NCBI RefSeq assembly: GCF_009856625.1
Contig: NZ_CP047241.1
Span: forward strand, 1,612,001-1,676,000
Source: Aquitalea denitrificans
Lineage (GTDB): Bacteria > Pseudomonadota > Gammaproteobacteria > Burkholderiales > Chromobacteriaceae
Length of the DNA: 64,000 bases
Direction of reading: 5' to 3'
Shown one piece after another: positions 8,646-17,693 of this stretch (the first letter of the stretch is position 1; each line of letters starts with the position of its first letter). Below the pieces are notes generated by a model, which had not been told where the DNA came from, made no database searches, and worked only from the letters and a program-made list of their open reading frames with translations. Position numbers and translations under genes: made by a program.

Positions 8646-9529
8646 TGATGAAAAAGCTGGCAGGAAAAGCGGGCCCGGTGGCCCTGACCCTGATTGTGGT
8701 AGTGGCAGCAGTGCTGGTAGGGCGCTACCTGTGGGATTACTACACCAATGCACCGTGGACGCGGGATGGCCACATCCGTGCCGACGTGGTGCAGATTTCA
8801 CCGGATGTTTCCGGCCTGATCACCGAGGTGAAAGTAAGCGACAACCAACTGGTGAAGCGTGGCCAGGTGCTGTTTGTCATCGACCGCGCCCGCTATGCGC
8901 TGGCGCTGAAACAGGCGGAAGCAACGCTTGCCATGCAGAATGCCGGCCTGGCGCAGGCCAGACGCGAGGCGGCGCGCAACCGTGGCCTGGCCGATCTGGT
9001 TGCCCGGGAAAGTGTTGAACAAAGCGAAGCCCGTGTGCAGCAGGACGAGGCTAATGTTGCCGCTGCGGCTACCGCCGTGGAAGTGGCCCGGCTGAACCTG
9101 CAACGTACCGTGGTGAATAGCCCGGTCGATGGCTATCTTAACGACCGCATGCCACGTGTTGGCGACTATGTCAGCACCGGCAAACCGGTGCTGTCGCTGG
9201 TGGATGCCCGTTCCTTCCACGTGGACGGCTATTTCGAGGAAACCAAGCTGGGCCGGGTACAGGTGAACCAGCCGGTAGAAATCCAGATCATGGGCGAAGC
9301 GCGCAAGCTGCGCGGCCATGTGCAGAGCATTGCCGCCGGCATTGAAGATCGTGACCGCAGCAACGGCGCCACCTTGCTACCCAATGTGAATCCCACCTTC
9401 AACTGGGTGCGGCTGGCACAGCGTATCCCGGTACGGGTGACGCTGGATGAAGTCCCGGCAGATTTCCGCATGATTGCCGGCCGTACCGCCACCGTGGCCG
9501 TACTTGCCGGCAAGGGAGGCCAGCCGTGA
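8645..9529 (+). CDS. HlyD-family periplasmic adaptor (AaeA/EmrA-like)
   Basis: The start is taken at 8645, where ATG overlaps the previous TAA, although 8648 is equally possible. The protein is 294 residues: one N-terminal membrane anchor (about 11-30), a lipoyl half-motif 'ISPDVSGLITEVKVSDNQLVKRGQVLFVID', an alpha-helical hairpin (about 80-160), the second lipoyl half 'RTVVNSPVDGYLNDRMPRVGDYV', and a beta-barrel domain. It should bridge the FUSC protein to the outer-membrane factor. It overlaps the next gene by GTGA. Confidence 0.92.
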   Translation: MMKKLAGKAGPVALTLIVVVAAVLVGRYLWDYYTNAPWTRDGHIRADVVQISPDVSGLITEVKVSDNQLVKRGQVLFVIDRARYALALKQAEATLAMQNAGLAQARREAARNRGLADLVARESVEQSEARVQQDEANVAAAATAVEVARLNLQRTVVNSPVDGYLNDRMPRVGDYVSTGKPVLSLVDARSFHVDGYFEETKLGRVQVNQPVEIQIMGEARKLRGHVQSIAAGIEDRDRSNGATLLPNVNPTFNWVRLAQRIPVRVTLDEVPADFRMIAGRTATVAVLAGKGGQP

Positions 9530-10968
9530 ACCGACTTTGCCCCACTGCCTTGCTGGTAGTGACTGCCTTGGCAGGCTGCACCACCGTAGGCCCGGATTAC
9601 CATCTGCCGGACAAGGCCGCGATGCAGCGCCCGGCAGCGCAGGCTGGTTTTGCCAATGTGGACGGCAAGCTGACCAGCCAGCAGCCGGCAGCCCCCCGCT
9701 GGTGGCAGCTGTATCACGACCCGGTGCTAAACCAGCTGGTGGAACAGGCCCGAGCCGCCAATACCGATTTGCGTGCGGCCACGGCCAATCTGCAAAAAGC
9801 CATGGCAGTGGCCACCGAAGTGAATGCCGAAGCCGGACCGCATGCCGCCGTATCGGCCTCGGCGGAGCGGGCGCGCGTTTCCGGCCAGAGCATGCTGCTG
9901 GAAGAACCGTTGCCAGTCACCAATCTGGGGGATGAGGGCATCCGCGTGGCCTATCAGCTTGACCTGTTTGGCAAGCTCAGGCGTGGCGAGGAAGCTGCCG
10001 AAGCCAATACCGAAGCGGTAAGCGCGGCGCGCGACCTGGCCAGTATCACCGTGACGGCAGAAACCGTACGCAGCTATCTGCAGATCTGCTCGGCTAACCA
10101 CGGCTACCAGGTCTTGCAACAGCAATACGGCCTGCAGCAGAAGCAAGTGGAACTGACACAGCGGCTGGCGCGTGCCGGGCGACTGACCGCCACCGATGTG
10201 CTACGGGCCAAGGCGCAGGCAGATAGTGTGCAGGCAGGCTTGCCCGTCTATCAGGCCCAGCGCGATGCCGCCCGTTACCGCCTGGCCATGCTGCTGGGCA
10301 AAACACCGGGCGAGGCCTTGCCGCCAGCTGCGCTGGCTTGCACGCAGGAACCGCAACTGGCGCAGGCCATTCCGGTTGGTGATGGGGCTGCCTTGCTGGC
10401 ACGCCGGCCCGATGTGAAGCAGGCCGAACGCCGGCTGGCGCAATCCAGCGCCATGATAGGCGTGGCCACCGCCGAGCTGTATCCCAGCATCACGCTGGGG
10501 GCATCGGCTGGCTTTACCGGTTTCGTGGAAGACCTGGGCAAGCGCTCCACCCAGCGCTTCGGCTTTGGCCCGCTGATCAGCTGGACCATTCCCGACAGCG
10601 GCAGCCGCGCCCGCGTCACTGCTGCCCGTGCCGACAATGCCGCCGCGCTGGCCCACTTTGACGGTGTGGTACTCAATGCCCTGCGTGAAGTGGAAACCAG
10701 CCTCAGCCTGTACGGCAAGGACTTGCAGCGGCTGACGCTGCTGCGTAGCGCCCGTGACAGTGCGCGCGATGCCGCCGCGCAGAACCGCCGCCTGTATCAG
10801 GCCGGCCGTGCGCCTTACCTGTCCAGTCTGGATGCCGATCGCACCATGGTCAGCAGTGATCTGGCCGTGGCCAGTGCCGAAAGCCAGCTGGCGCAGGATC
10901 AGGTCAACCTGTTCCTGGCCCTGGGCGGTGGCTGGGAGGAGCAGGCCCGGTCAGGCAAGGCAGAATGA
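9526..10968 (+). CDS. Outer-membrane efflux lipoprotein (NodT/OprM family)
   Basis: This TolC-type channel of 480 residues has a lipoprotein signal peptide with lipobox LAGC ('VVTALAGCTTVGPDYHLP', Cys at about 18). The GTG start at 9526 overlaps the HlyD stop and is preceded by GGGAGG. The two repeated helical halves are visible, with the typical 'LLARRPDVKQAERRLAQSSAMIGVATAELYPSITL' block near residue 285. It is the last gene of the efflux operon and provides the exit duct. Confidence 0.93.
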   Translation: MNRLCPTALLVVTALAGCTTVGPDYHLPDKAAMQRPAAQAGFANVDGKLTSQQPAAPRWWQLYHDPVLNQLVEQARAANTDLRAATANLQKAMAVATEVNAEAGPHAAVSASAERARVSGQSMLLEEPLPVTNLGDEGIRVAYQLDLFGKLRRGEEAAEANTEAVSAARDLASITVTAETVRSYLQICSANHGYQVLQQQYGLQQKQVELTQRLARAGRLTATDVLRAKAQADSVQAGLPVYQAQRDAARYRLAMLLGKTPGEALPPAALACTQEPQLAQAIPVGDGAALLARRPDVKQAERRLAQSSAMIGVATAELYPSITLGASAGFTGFVEDLGKRSTQRFGFGPLISWTIPDSGSRARVTAARADNAAALAHFDGVVLNALREVETSLSLYGKDLQRLTLLRSARDSARDAAAQNRRLYQAGRAPYLSSLDADRTMVSSDLAVASAESQLAQDQVNLFLALGGGWEEQARSGKAE

Positions 10969-11101
10969 GGCAGTGGCGGCGGTGTGTCGGACGGTGCCGT
11001 CGTCAGCTGCAGGGATGGCCAATGATATTGCCAGCAGTTTGATGTAAAAAAATTCCATTTGAATTGAATGGGCTTGTGCCTGCTTGCGCTCAGGGCATAG
11101 C

Positions 11102-12301
11102 ATGGCGGCCTTGATGTCTGTACGGAAGCAATTCATGGCGGTTCCCGGCAGTATTCCCATCCTCTTACCGGTATTCATGGTCACCGAGTTGCTGTGTGCC
11201 TGTAATACGGTACAGCTGTGGTCATTAAAAAAAGCCGGTGTTGCCGGAACCCGCAGCTGGCTGCTGGCCAATATCGCCATGTTGGGCTATCTGCCGGCAC
11301 TGGGTTTGCGCATGGTGCTGCCGCTGGTGTTCAGTGTGGTGTTGAGCAATGGCCTGGGCCTGGTGGCGGCCAGCACGTTTTACATCGGCTGCGCCCGTTT
11401 TCTGGGTCGGCCAAGTCATGTCCGGCCACTGGCGCTGCTGGTGTTGGCCGGCATTGGCGGTTTGCTGGGCTTTACCCTGTTGTTGGACAGCATGCAGATG
11501 CGCGTGGTGATTTCCTCCGGCGGCATCAGCATCGTGTTTGCGGCCACCGCCTGGCTGCTGTACCGCCACCGCGAGCCCACACACCGGGCGGCAGTCTACT
11601 GGCTGGGCGCGGCCTGCAGCGCGGTCACATCCCTGCTGCATTTATCGCGATCCATTTACTACGGCGGTGGCTATGGCGATATCAACGACTTGTTTGCCAC
11701 TACCGTACCCAATGTCTTTTCCATGAGCATGACCGCAGCGCTGGTGCCTGGCCTGTCCATGCTGGCCGTGGCCATGGTGCAGGAGCACCTGCTCAGCGAG
11801 GCTACCTGGCGTGCCGAGCACGATGGCATGACCGGTCTGAATACCCGACAGTGTTTTGAAACCCGTAGCATGCAGCTATTGCAACAGGCCGAGGCCAGCG
11901 CCTTTCCCCTGTGTCTGGTGTTGATGGATCTGGATCATTTCAAGCAGATCAACGATCGCCATGGCCACCAGGCCGGCGATCAGGTGTTGCTGGCGTTCAG
12001 CGCCCTGCTGCAGCAAGGCCTGCGACCGGGCGACGTGGCGGGCCGGATGGGCGGTGAGGAGTTTGCGCTGTTGTTGCCGCAGGCCACGGTACCGCAGGCC
12101 CTGGAGCTGGCGGAAGATTTACGTTTGCATGCCAGAGGCATGCCGGCGGCCTCGCTTGGCGGCAGCATTCCCTACAGTGTCAGCATGGGGCTGGCAGCAT
12201 GGCAGCCCGGAATTGCGTTTCCCGAACTCTACCGCAATGCCGACCAGGCTTTGTATGCGGCCAAACAGGCAGGACGTAATACCATCGTCGCCCATGCTTG
12301 A
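11102..12301 (+). CDS. Membrane-bound GGDEF diguanylate cyclase
   Basis: The ATG at 11102 is chosen; an upstream in-frame TTG at 11084 is less likely. The N-terminal half (about 20-230) carries six or seven membrane helices. The C-terminal half is a GGDEF domain with GGEEF and an RPGD inhibitory site exactly five residues before it, so it should make c-di-GMP and be feedback-inhibited. 'LVLMDLDHFKQINDRHGHQAGD' supplies the metal-binding aspartates. It is a single gene, and its membrane ligand is unknown. Confidence 0.92.
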   Translation: MAALMSVRKQFMAVPGSIPILLPVFMVTELLCACNTVQLWSLKKAGVAGTRSWLLANIAMLGYLPALGLRMVLPLVFSVVLSNGLGLVAASTFYIGCARFLGRPSHVRPLALLVLAGIGGLLGFTLLLDSMQMRVVISSGGISIVFAATAWLLYRHREPTHRAAVYWLGAACSAVTSLLHLSRSIYYGGGYGDINDLFATTVPNVFSMSMTAALVPGLSMLAVAMVQEHLLSEATWRAEHDGMTGLNTRQCFETRSMQLLQQAEASAFPLCLVLMDLDHFKQINDRHGHQAGDQVLLAFSALLQQGLRPGDVAGRMGGEEFALLLPQATVPQALELAEDLRLHARGMPAASLGGSIPYSVSMGLAAWQPGIAFPELYRNADQALYAAKQAGRNTIVAHA

Positions 12302-12325
12302 TCCGCTCTTCCTGGTGCGGTGGGT

Positions 12326-12942
12326 TCAGCTCAACTGCAGCGCCAGTCGTAGTTGCTGCAACCCAGCCTGATATTGTTGCCTGGCCTGCAAGGCTTGTTG
12401 CATCTCTGCTGTGCTAAACGTAATGCCCTGATTGAGCTGCAATGCGCCGCTACGTCCAGATCCGCGCGGATGACGGTGCCTACCATGGCGTAGCCGCCTC
12501 CGGAGACTGCATCACGCAGCAGAATGATTGGCTCCTTGCCAGCGGACACCTGGATGGAGCCAATCGGATAGCCAGCGTCCACGATGTTTGACGGGTCGTC
12601 TCCGGCTCCGAATGGTGCTTCCCATGGTTGAAACTGCAAGGGCGAACCCCCTTTGAGCCGATAGCCGATGCGGTCGGACTCGGAGGCTACTATCCATTCC
12701 TCCTGATAAAACCGTGTTGCGGATTCGGCGCACAGGCGATGCGCATACAAGCCGGGGAGTACCCGCGCCACAGCCTTGCGCGGCAGACTGCGCCGCAGTG
12801 ATTCCGGCAGGGCTCTCCCAGACTGCGCTGCTGTTGGCAACGTGGCTCCCAGCACCAAGTCATCGCCTTCCAGCAAACGCCTGCCCTGATATCTACCTAA
12901 ACCAGCCAATTCGTCTGATACAGATTTTCGACCTTTCGCCAT
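12326..12942 (-). pseudogene. Frameshifted, 5'-truncated pxpC (5-oxoprolinase subunit C) remnant
   Basis: The protein read from 12942 matches the central part of PxpC/KipA-type subunits: 'AGLGRYQGRRLLEGDDL', 'DRIGYRLKGG', 'GSIQVSAGKEPIILLRDAVSGGGYAMVGTVIRADLD'. The N-terminal ~100 residues of the family are missing. Near 12440 the frame breaks; one base out of phase the family-like C-terminus continues (ALQLNQGITFSTAEMQQAL...) to a TGA at 12326-12328. No pxpB or pxpA neighbour is seen. It is a decayed gene, although a GGGAGG ribosome-like site still precedes the internal ATG. Confidence 0.75.
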
Positions 12943-13025
12943 ACAGACTCCTCCCTATCTGATTGGCATTGTGCCGTGCACACTTCAATGATTGCCAATG
13001 TCATCACTCCCTTCACACCCTACCC

Positions 13026-13415
13026 ATGCGCAACCCCTACCAGCACTCCTTCCCCGACCGTCAGGGACTGGCTATCTCTGTCCATAGCTTTACCCTAGAC
13101 GAAGCCCTCGACACACCTTATCTGCGGCGGTTCACCGTCGTCCGTCCCGGCTGTGCATTGGCACTGGTGACCCTCATTGACCGGTCGATCAGCTTTATCA
13201 TCACCTCGCCGCCGTCTCATCCGTTGCCAGTGCTCAGCGGCATGACCAGCCCATCAGCCGACCCGGCGCAGCAGCACTGTTGGCATGGCATGGTGCGCAA
13301 GGACCACAATCTGCAGGAAACCCGCTACCGCTTCAGCCCGCTTCTGCATGCAGGCATCTGCGCCAACCCGAGTTTGTCCGGACTATCTCTATATCGTGGC
13401 GGCTATGCACGATGA
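13026..13415 (+). pseudogene. VgrG-like N-terminal remnant
   Basis: The 129-residue frame resembles the first domain of T6SS VgrG spikes: 'VHSFTLDEALDTPYLRRFTVVRP' followed, after a gap, by 'CWHGMVRKDHNLQETRYRFSPLL', the HG-V ... RYR-L-P pattern of that domain. It stops where the homology would continue, and normal VgrG proteins exceed 600 residues. Its position upstream of a lipase effector/immunity set suits a former vgrG. The assignment is moderate because only short matches support it. Confidence 0.45.
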
Positions 13416-14019
13416 CCCCGTAAACCTGGAACACGCCCAACTCGCGGTCCCCAGTGCTGCCCCGGCCTTGGGTGCGGGGTTGCCGTCGCTGCTGCGCTGG
13501 CTTAAACGCACGCTGCTCTGCCTGCTGCTGCCCTGGCTGGCAGCGTGCTCCAGCCTGGCCGGGCCGGGCGGCGGGCTGATCGGCGTGCCTACCCATCTGT
13601 ATGACTTCAACCCGCACATCTACACCGTCAAATCCGTCACGTTTGAGTTTCTGGGTGTGGCCGGGGTGTCCGGCGGCGAGGAGTGCTGCGCCACGCTGCC
13701 ACGCACCTGGCGTCCCGGCCTGATGGCCACCGTGCGCTGGGTGGAGGACCCCAATCCTTGCCTGGGCTGTGCACCCAATATCAACAAAGAGAGGAAAAAA
13801 TTTCTTGAGTATATGAAACAGAAAGAAGCCAGCTACCAGCACTACAGCGCGCAGGTGGAGATTCCACGATATGGCAGTACCTGCGGCCTGAATCTGGTGT
13901 TCCTGCCCTGCCATCAGGTGCGGCTGGTACTGGATTGCCAACAGAAATATCCACTGATCAAACAGTGGAGAGCTGAAGCCAAACAGATGGAGGGTCAAAC
14001 ATGTCCGAAAGCGCAATAA
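13405..14019 (+). CDS. DUF3304-like lipoprotein, copy 1 (probable T6SS lipase immunity)
   Basis: This 204-residue protein is read from the ATG at 13405, in a different frame from the vgrG remnant it overlaps. A hydrophobic segment with lipobox LAAC ('LLLPWLAACSSLAG') begins about 35 residues in, preceded by a leader (NLEHAQLAVPSAA) that resembles the effector's N-terminus. The mature domain shares with copies 2 and 3 the segments 'LIGVPTHLYDFNPHIYTV', 'CCATLPRTWRPGLMATVRWVEDP' and 'LPCHQVRLVLDC'. Periplasmic lipoproteins next to Tle1 lipases commonly neutralise them. Its stop overlaps the next start by 19 bases. Confidence 0.7.
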   Translation: MHDDPVNLEHAQLAVPSAAPALGAGLPSLLRWLKRTLLCLLLPWLAACSSLAGPGGGLIGVPTHLYDFNPHIYTVKSVTFEFLGVAGVSGGEECCATLPRTWRPGLMATVRWVEDPNPCLGCAPNINKERKKFLEYMKQKEASYQHYSAQVEIPRYGSTCGLNLVFLPCHQVRLVLDCQQKYPLIKQWRAEAKQMEGQTCPKAQ

Positions 14020-14651
14020 ACCTGGAACACGCCCAACTGGCCGCCCCCTGGGATGAGCAGCTGGATGCCTTTCCCAGTGCTGCCCAGCAGCTGCGCGATA
14101 TGCGCCATTGGCGGCGACAGCTCTGGCGGCACGGCATCTGCTGGCTTAAACGCACGCTGCTCTGCCTGCTGCTGCCCTGGCTGGCAGCGTGCTCCAGCCT
14201 GGCCGGGCCGGGGGGCGGGCTGATTGGCGTGCCTACCCATTTGTATGACTTCAACCCGCATATCTACACCGTCATCAGTGCCGAGTTTGAGTTTCTGGGT
14301 GTGGCCGGGGTGTCCGGCGGCGAGGAGTGCTGCGCCACGCTGCCACGCACCTGGCGTCCCGGCCTGATGGCCACCGTGCGCTGGGTGGAGGACCCCGCAC
14401 CATCGCTCAGTTACCCCGTAGAGCAAAAGGCATTTGATATTTACATCAAAAAGAAAGAAGCCAGCTACCAGCACTACAGCGCGCAGGTGGAGATCCCACG
14501 ATATGGCAGTACCTGCGGCCTGAATCTGGTGTTCCTGCCCTGCCATCAGGTACGGCTGGTACTGGATTGCCAACAGAAATATCCACTGATCAAACAGTGG
14601 AGAGCTGAAGCCAAACAACTGGAGGGTCAAGCATGTCCGAAAGCGCAATAA
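14001..14651 (+). CDS. DUF3304-like lipoprotein, copy 2 (probable immunity)
   Basis: This is the second tandem copy, 216 residues. Reading from ATG 14001 gives a leader (MSESAINLEHAQLAAPWDEQ...) nearly identical to the first 36 residues of the Tle1 effector. The basic stretch and lipoprotein signal with LAAC follow. An in-frame ATG at 14100 (MRHWRRQLW) would give a conventional signal peptide but has no clear ribosome site. The mature domain is almost identical to copy 1 except for a divergent stretch around 14390-14455 where Pro/Cys-rich residues are replaced. Confidence 0.72.
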   Translation: MSESAINLEHAQLAAPWDEQLDAFPSAAQQLRDMRHWRRQLWRHGICWLKRTLLCLLLPWLAACSSLAGPGGGLIGVPTHLYDFNPHIYTVISAEFEFLGVAGVSGGEECCATLPRTWRPGLMATVRWVEDPAPSLSYPVEQKAFDIYIKKKEASYQHYSAQVEIPRYGSTCGLNLVFLPCHQVRLVLDCQQKYPLIKQWRAEAKQLEGQACPKAQ

Positions 14652-15295
14652 ACCTGGCTCACGCCCAACTGGCCGCCACCTGGGATGAGCAGCTGGATGC
14701 CTTTCCCAGTGCTGCCCAGCAGCTGCGCGATATGCGCTATTGGCGGCGACAGCTCTGGCGGCACGGCATCCGCTGGCTTAAACGCGCGCTGCTCTGCCTG
14801 CTGCTGCCCTGGCTGGCAGCGTGCTCCAGCCTGGCCGGGCCGGGTGGCGGGCTGATTGGTGTGCCTACCCATTTGTATGACTTCAACCCGCATATCTACA
14901 CCGTCAAATCCGTCACGTTTGAGTTTCTGGGCAAGTCCGCGGTATTTGCCGGTGAGGTGTGCTGCGCCACGCTGCCACGCACCTGGCGTCCCGGCCTGAT
15001 GGCCACCGTGCGCTGGGTGGAGGACCCCAATCCTTGCCTGGGGTGTGCACCAAATATGGATAAGGAAAGAAGCAAATTTCTTGAATATGTGAAAAAGAAA
15101 GAAGCCAGCTACCAGCACTACAGCGCGCAGGTGGAGATTCCGCCGTACCAGGATACCTATGGCATCAATCTGGCCTTCCTGCCCTGCCATCAGGTGAGGC
15201 TGGTGATTGATAGCAAACAAGTATTCCCGATGCTGGCGAAGTGGGAAGCCGAAGCCAAACAACTGGAGGGTCAGTCATGTCCGAAAGCACAATAA
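14633..15295 (+). CDS. DUF3304-like lipoprotein, copy 3 (probable immunity)
   Basis: This is the third tandem copy, 220 residues, again with the effector-like leader and an in-frame alternative ATG at 14732. It differs from copies 1 and 2 mainly at 'FLGKSAVFAGEVCC' and in the C-terminal part (PPYQDTYGINLAF, VIDSKQVFPMLAKWEAEA), so specificity may have drifted. Its last 19 bases overlap the start of the Tle1 gene, which suggests translational coupling of immunity and effector. Confidence 0.72.
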   Translation: MSESAINLAHAQLAATWDEQLDAFPSAAQQLRDMRYWRRQLWRHGIRWLKRALLCLLLPWLAACSSLAGPGGGLIGVPTHLYDFNPHIYTVKSVTFEFLGKSAVFAGEVCCATLPRTWRPGLMATVRWVEDPNPCLGCAPNMDKERSKFLEYVKKKEASYQHYSAQVEIPPYQDTYGINLAFLPCHQVRLVIDSKQVFPMLAKWEAEAKQLEGQSCPKAQ

Positions 15296-17553
15296 ACCTG
15301 GAACACGCCCAACTGGCCGCCCCCTGGGATGAGCAGCTGGATGCCTTTCCCAGTGATGCCCAGGAATTACGCAACACGCGCTATGTGCAGCAACAGGAAA
15401 TGCAGGAGGCCTGCCTGGCCGCGCGCGCCCAGCGCCGCCCGCCCCCTTGCGGGCTGGTAACCAATGTGTCGCTGTTCTTCGATGGCACCAACAACCATAT
15501 GGAAACCGACCTGCCAAATAATAGCCATTCCAATATCGCCCGCTTGTTTCAGGCCTCCATCCAGGGAAAGCGCGCGGCACGTGATGGCTATTTTTCCTAC
15601 TATCTGCAAGGGGTGGGCACCCAGTTCAAGGAAATCCATGAAATGAGCTTCTCCGCTGCCGGGCTGAAATACGCCGCTGGCGGGCAGATGCGCATTCTGT
15701 GGGGGCTGACCCGGCTGATTGATGCACTGCGGCGCAGTAAAAGCCCGGACCCGGACCAACCGGAAATCCTGACCACCGAGGAGGCCTATCGCATTGCCTG
15801 TGACATGGTGAATGGCGAGTTGAATCACTGGGATACCCGGCGGCAGGGGCCGGTGCCGCCCAGCAAGCGTCGTCATCAGGCCATGCGCAATGGCATGGCC
15901 TCCATCATTCAGCATCTGGAGGTGCAGCAAGCGCCCAAGCTGGCTGGTTTGCGGGTGCATGTGTATGGCTTCTCCCGTGGTGCAGCCGAGGCGCGCGCCT
16001 TCTTGCACTGGCTGCTGGAACTGTGCGAGTACGGCGAGGATGGCAAGTACCGGCTGTTTGGCGTGCCGGTGAAGGTGCCGTTTGTCGGCCTGTTCGATAC
16101 CGTGGCCTCGGTGGGGCTGGCCGCCATCCGCCCGCCGGCGCTGGGCCATATGGACTGGGCGGACAATACCATGCCGCTGCCGCAGGCCCCCGGCTTTATT
16201 GGCCAGCATGTGCACCTGGTGGCTGCGCACGAGCAGCGCATCTGCTTTCCGCTGGATTCCACCCGGCTGCCGTCCGGCCGCTACCCGGCAGGCAATCTGG
16301 GCGAATTTGTCTACCCCGGCGTGCATTCTGATGTGGGCGGTGGCTACGGCCTGCGCGAGCAGGGCCGCTGTGGCGGCGAGGTGGGCATGCAGCTGTCGCA
16401 GATTGCCCTGCGCCGCATGTATCTATTGGCATTCCGTGCCGCTGCGCCAATGACGGTGCCGAAAAGTTATTACGATACCAGCGAAGGCAAGCTGGCCAGT
16501 ATCGAAAGCTGGCGCTGGATGGATGAGGAAACGGTAGGCAAGCAATTTGATGTCTCACCTGAACTCATCACCCGCTTCAACGCCTGGGCGCAACTGCGCG
16601 ACTGTGCCGAAGACACGGTGGAAAAAATCGTGGTCAAGCAAACCGCGCTGATCACCGCCTGGCGCATCGAACGCTTTGCCGGTGGCCTGGGCGGCAGCGG
16701 TGGGGGGCAGCAGGAACAAACCGCCGCCTTCCGCCGCATTCCGCCGGACGATGCCATGCATAACGACTGGGCCAACACCGCCTGGCAGCAAGCGCAGGCA
16801 CATGAGCAGGCGCAAGACGAACTGGCCACGGTGATCAACCGCCCCGGCAGCACCATGCGTGATGTACAAAAAGCGCAGGACAAGGTGGCGGCCAACCCGG
16901 CCCCGCCCGGCGTGGTGGACCCGCGCAGCGGCCAGGTGGTGCCGGGGCTGAGCGTGCCATCCCCCGCCAAGGACTTCGACCCCAGCATGGACCACTCACA
17001 GCTGCGCGAAGCGGCGCTGGAGTTTCGCGAAGACTATCTGCACTGGCGGCGGGTGGACCAGCGGTTCAATGAAAAGGGCAAGCGCCTGCCCAGCCCGCTG
17101 GCCGAACCAGGCCAGGCTAGTCTGATTGACAGCGACCCGGACTGGGACCGCCCCTGGCATTGGACCTTGACCCAGACCGGCCTGTGGCTGGCTACGCTAC
17201 TCTCCCGCCCGATCAACCCGGACCACGAATACGAAGGGGTTTATTTGCTGCGCGAAGGCGAGCAACGCTGGCGTGACGCAGGCAATGGCCAGGGCCTGAG
17301 CGCCGCGGCCAACCGCGATCTGCTGGCCTTGTTTGGCGAGCACATACACGACTCGCGCGCCTGGTTCATGGTGGCAGCCACCGGCAACCGCGAGACAGAC
17401 GGCAGCTATTTCCGGCTGCGGACGATTTTGTACGATGACATCACCAACAAGCGCTATCTGAACGCCTTGCAACAGGCGGCGGCAAGCTGCGAGCCGCCTG
17501 CCGGGGCTCAGGCAGAACCCGCCATACTGGCCGGGCAGGAAGGGGGTGGCTGA
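15277..17553 (+). CDS. Tle1-type T6SS phospholipase effector (DUF2235)
   Basis: The 758-residue protein has a DUF2235 alpha/beta-hydrolase core. The block 'NVSLFFDGTNNH' (about 61-72), the nucleophile motif GFSRG with Ser233, 'LFDTVASVG' for the acid and 'PGVHSDVGGGY' for the histidine match Tle1 effectors, which hydrolyse membrane phospholipids in the target periplasm. The start at 15277 is within the stop region of the third immunity gene. A Gly/Gln-rich linker near residue 475 and a C-terminal domain (about 575-740) follow. Only a vgrG-like remnant is nearby, so delivery would need a VgrG from elsewhere. Confidence 0.85.
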   Translation: MSESTINLEHAQLAAPWDEQLDAFPSDAQELRNTRYVQQQEMQEACLAARAQRRPPPCGLVTNVSLFFDGTNNHMETDLPNNSHSNIARLFQASIQGKRAARDGYFSYYLQGVGTQFKEIHEMSFSAAGLKYAAGGQMRILWGLTRLIDALRRSKSPDPDQPEILTTEEAYRIACDMVNGELNHWDTRRQGPVPPSKRRHQAMRNGMASIIQHLEVQQAPKLAGLRVHVYGFSRGAAEARAFLHWLLELCEYGEDGKYRLFGVPVKVPFVGLFDTVASVGLAAIRPPALGHMDWADNTMPLPQAPGFIGQHVHLVAAHEQRICFPLDSTRLPSGRYPAGNLGEFVYPGVHSDVGGGYGLREQGRCGGEVGMQLSQIALRRMYLLAFRAAAPMTVPKSYYDTSEGKLASIESWRWMDEETVGKQFDVSPELITRFNAWAQLRDCAEDTVEKIVVKQTALITAWRIERFAGGLGGSGGGQQEQTAAFRRIPPDDAMHNDWANTAWQQAQAHEQAQDELATVINRPGSTMRDVQKAQDKVAANPAPPGVVDPRSGQVVPGLSVPSPAKDFDPSMDHSQLREAALEFREDYLHWRRVDQRFNEKGKRLPSPLAEPGQASLIDSDPDWDRPWHWTLTQTGLWLATLLSRPINPDHEYEGVYLLREGEQRWRDAGNGQGLSAAANRDLLALFGEHIHDSRAWFMVAATGNRETDGSYFRLRTILYDDITNKRYLNALQQAAASCEPPAGAQAEPAILAGQEGGG

Positions 17554-17693
17554 TGTGCTAAGCCCTCACTGCCGGTGTTTGTCCGACCGGCTGCCTAGCC
17601 CAAACCGCTCTAGTTCAGCTTGCTGGAGCGGAGGTTCAGTTGAGTCCGCTGCAGTTATCTGCTCGGGCAGGAAATAGATGGAGCGTAAGAACC

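Larger units (their letters stand above)
13420..15385 (+). repeat. Tandem duplication array of immunity unit plus effector 5' end
   Basis: Units of about 632-644 bases repeat from 13405, 14001 and 14633 to the effector start at 15277. Each downstream unit begins with ATGTCCGAAAGC and about 100 bases that match the effector's first codons, then switches to the lipoprotein sequence. The simplest reading is duplication of a segment running from inside the immunity gene into the effector gene. Confidence 0.75.

Noticed and set aside
12963..13025. Extending the vgrG-like frame upstream of 13026
   Set aside because: The extra residues (Cys/His-rich) do not resemble VgrG and run into the 5' side of the pxpC remnant.
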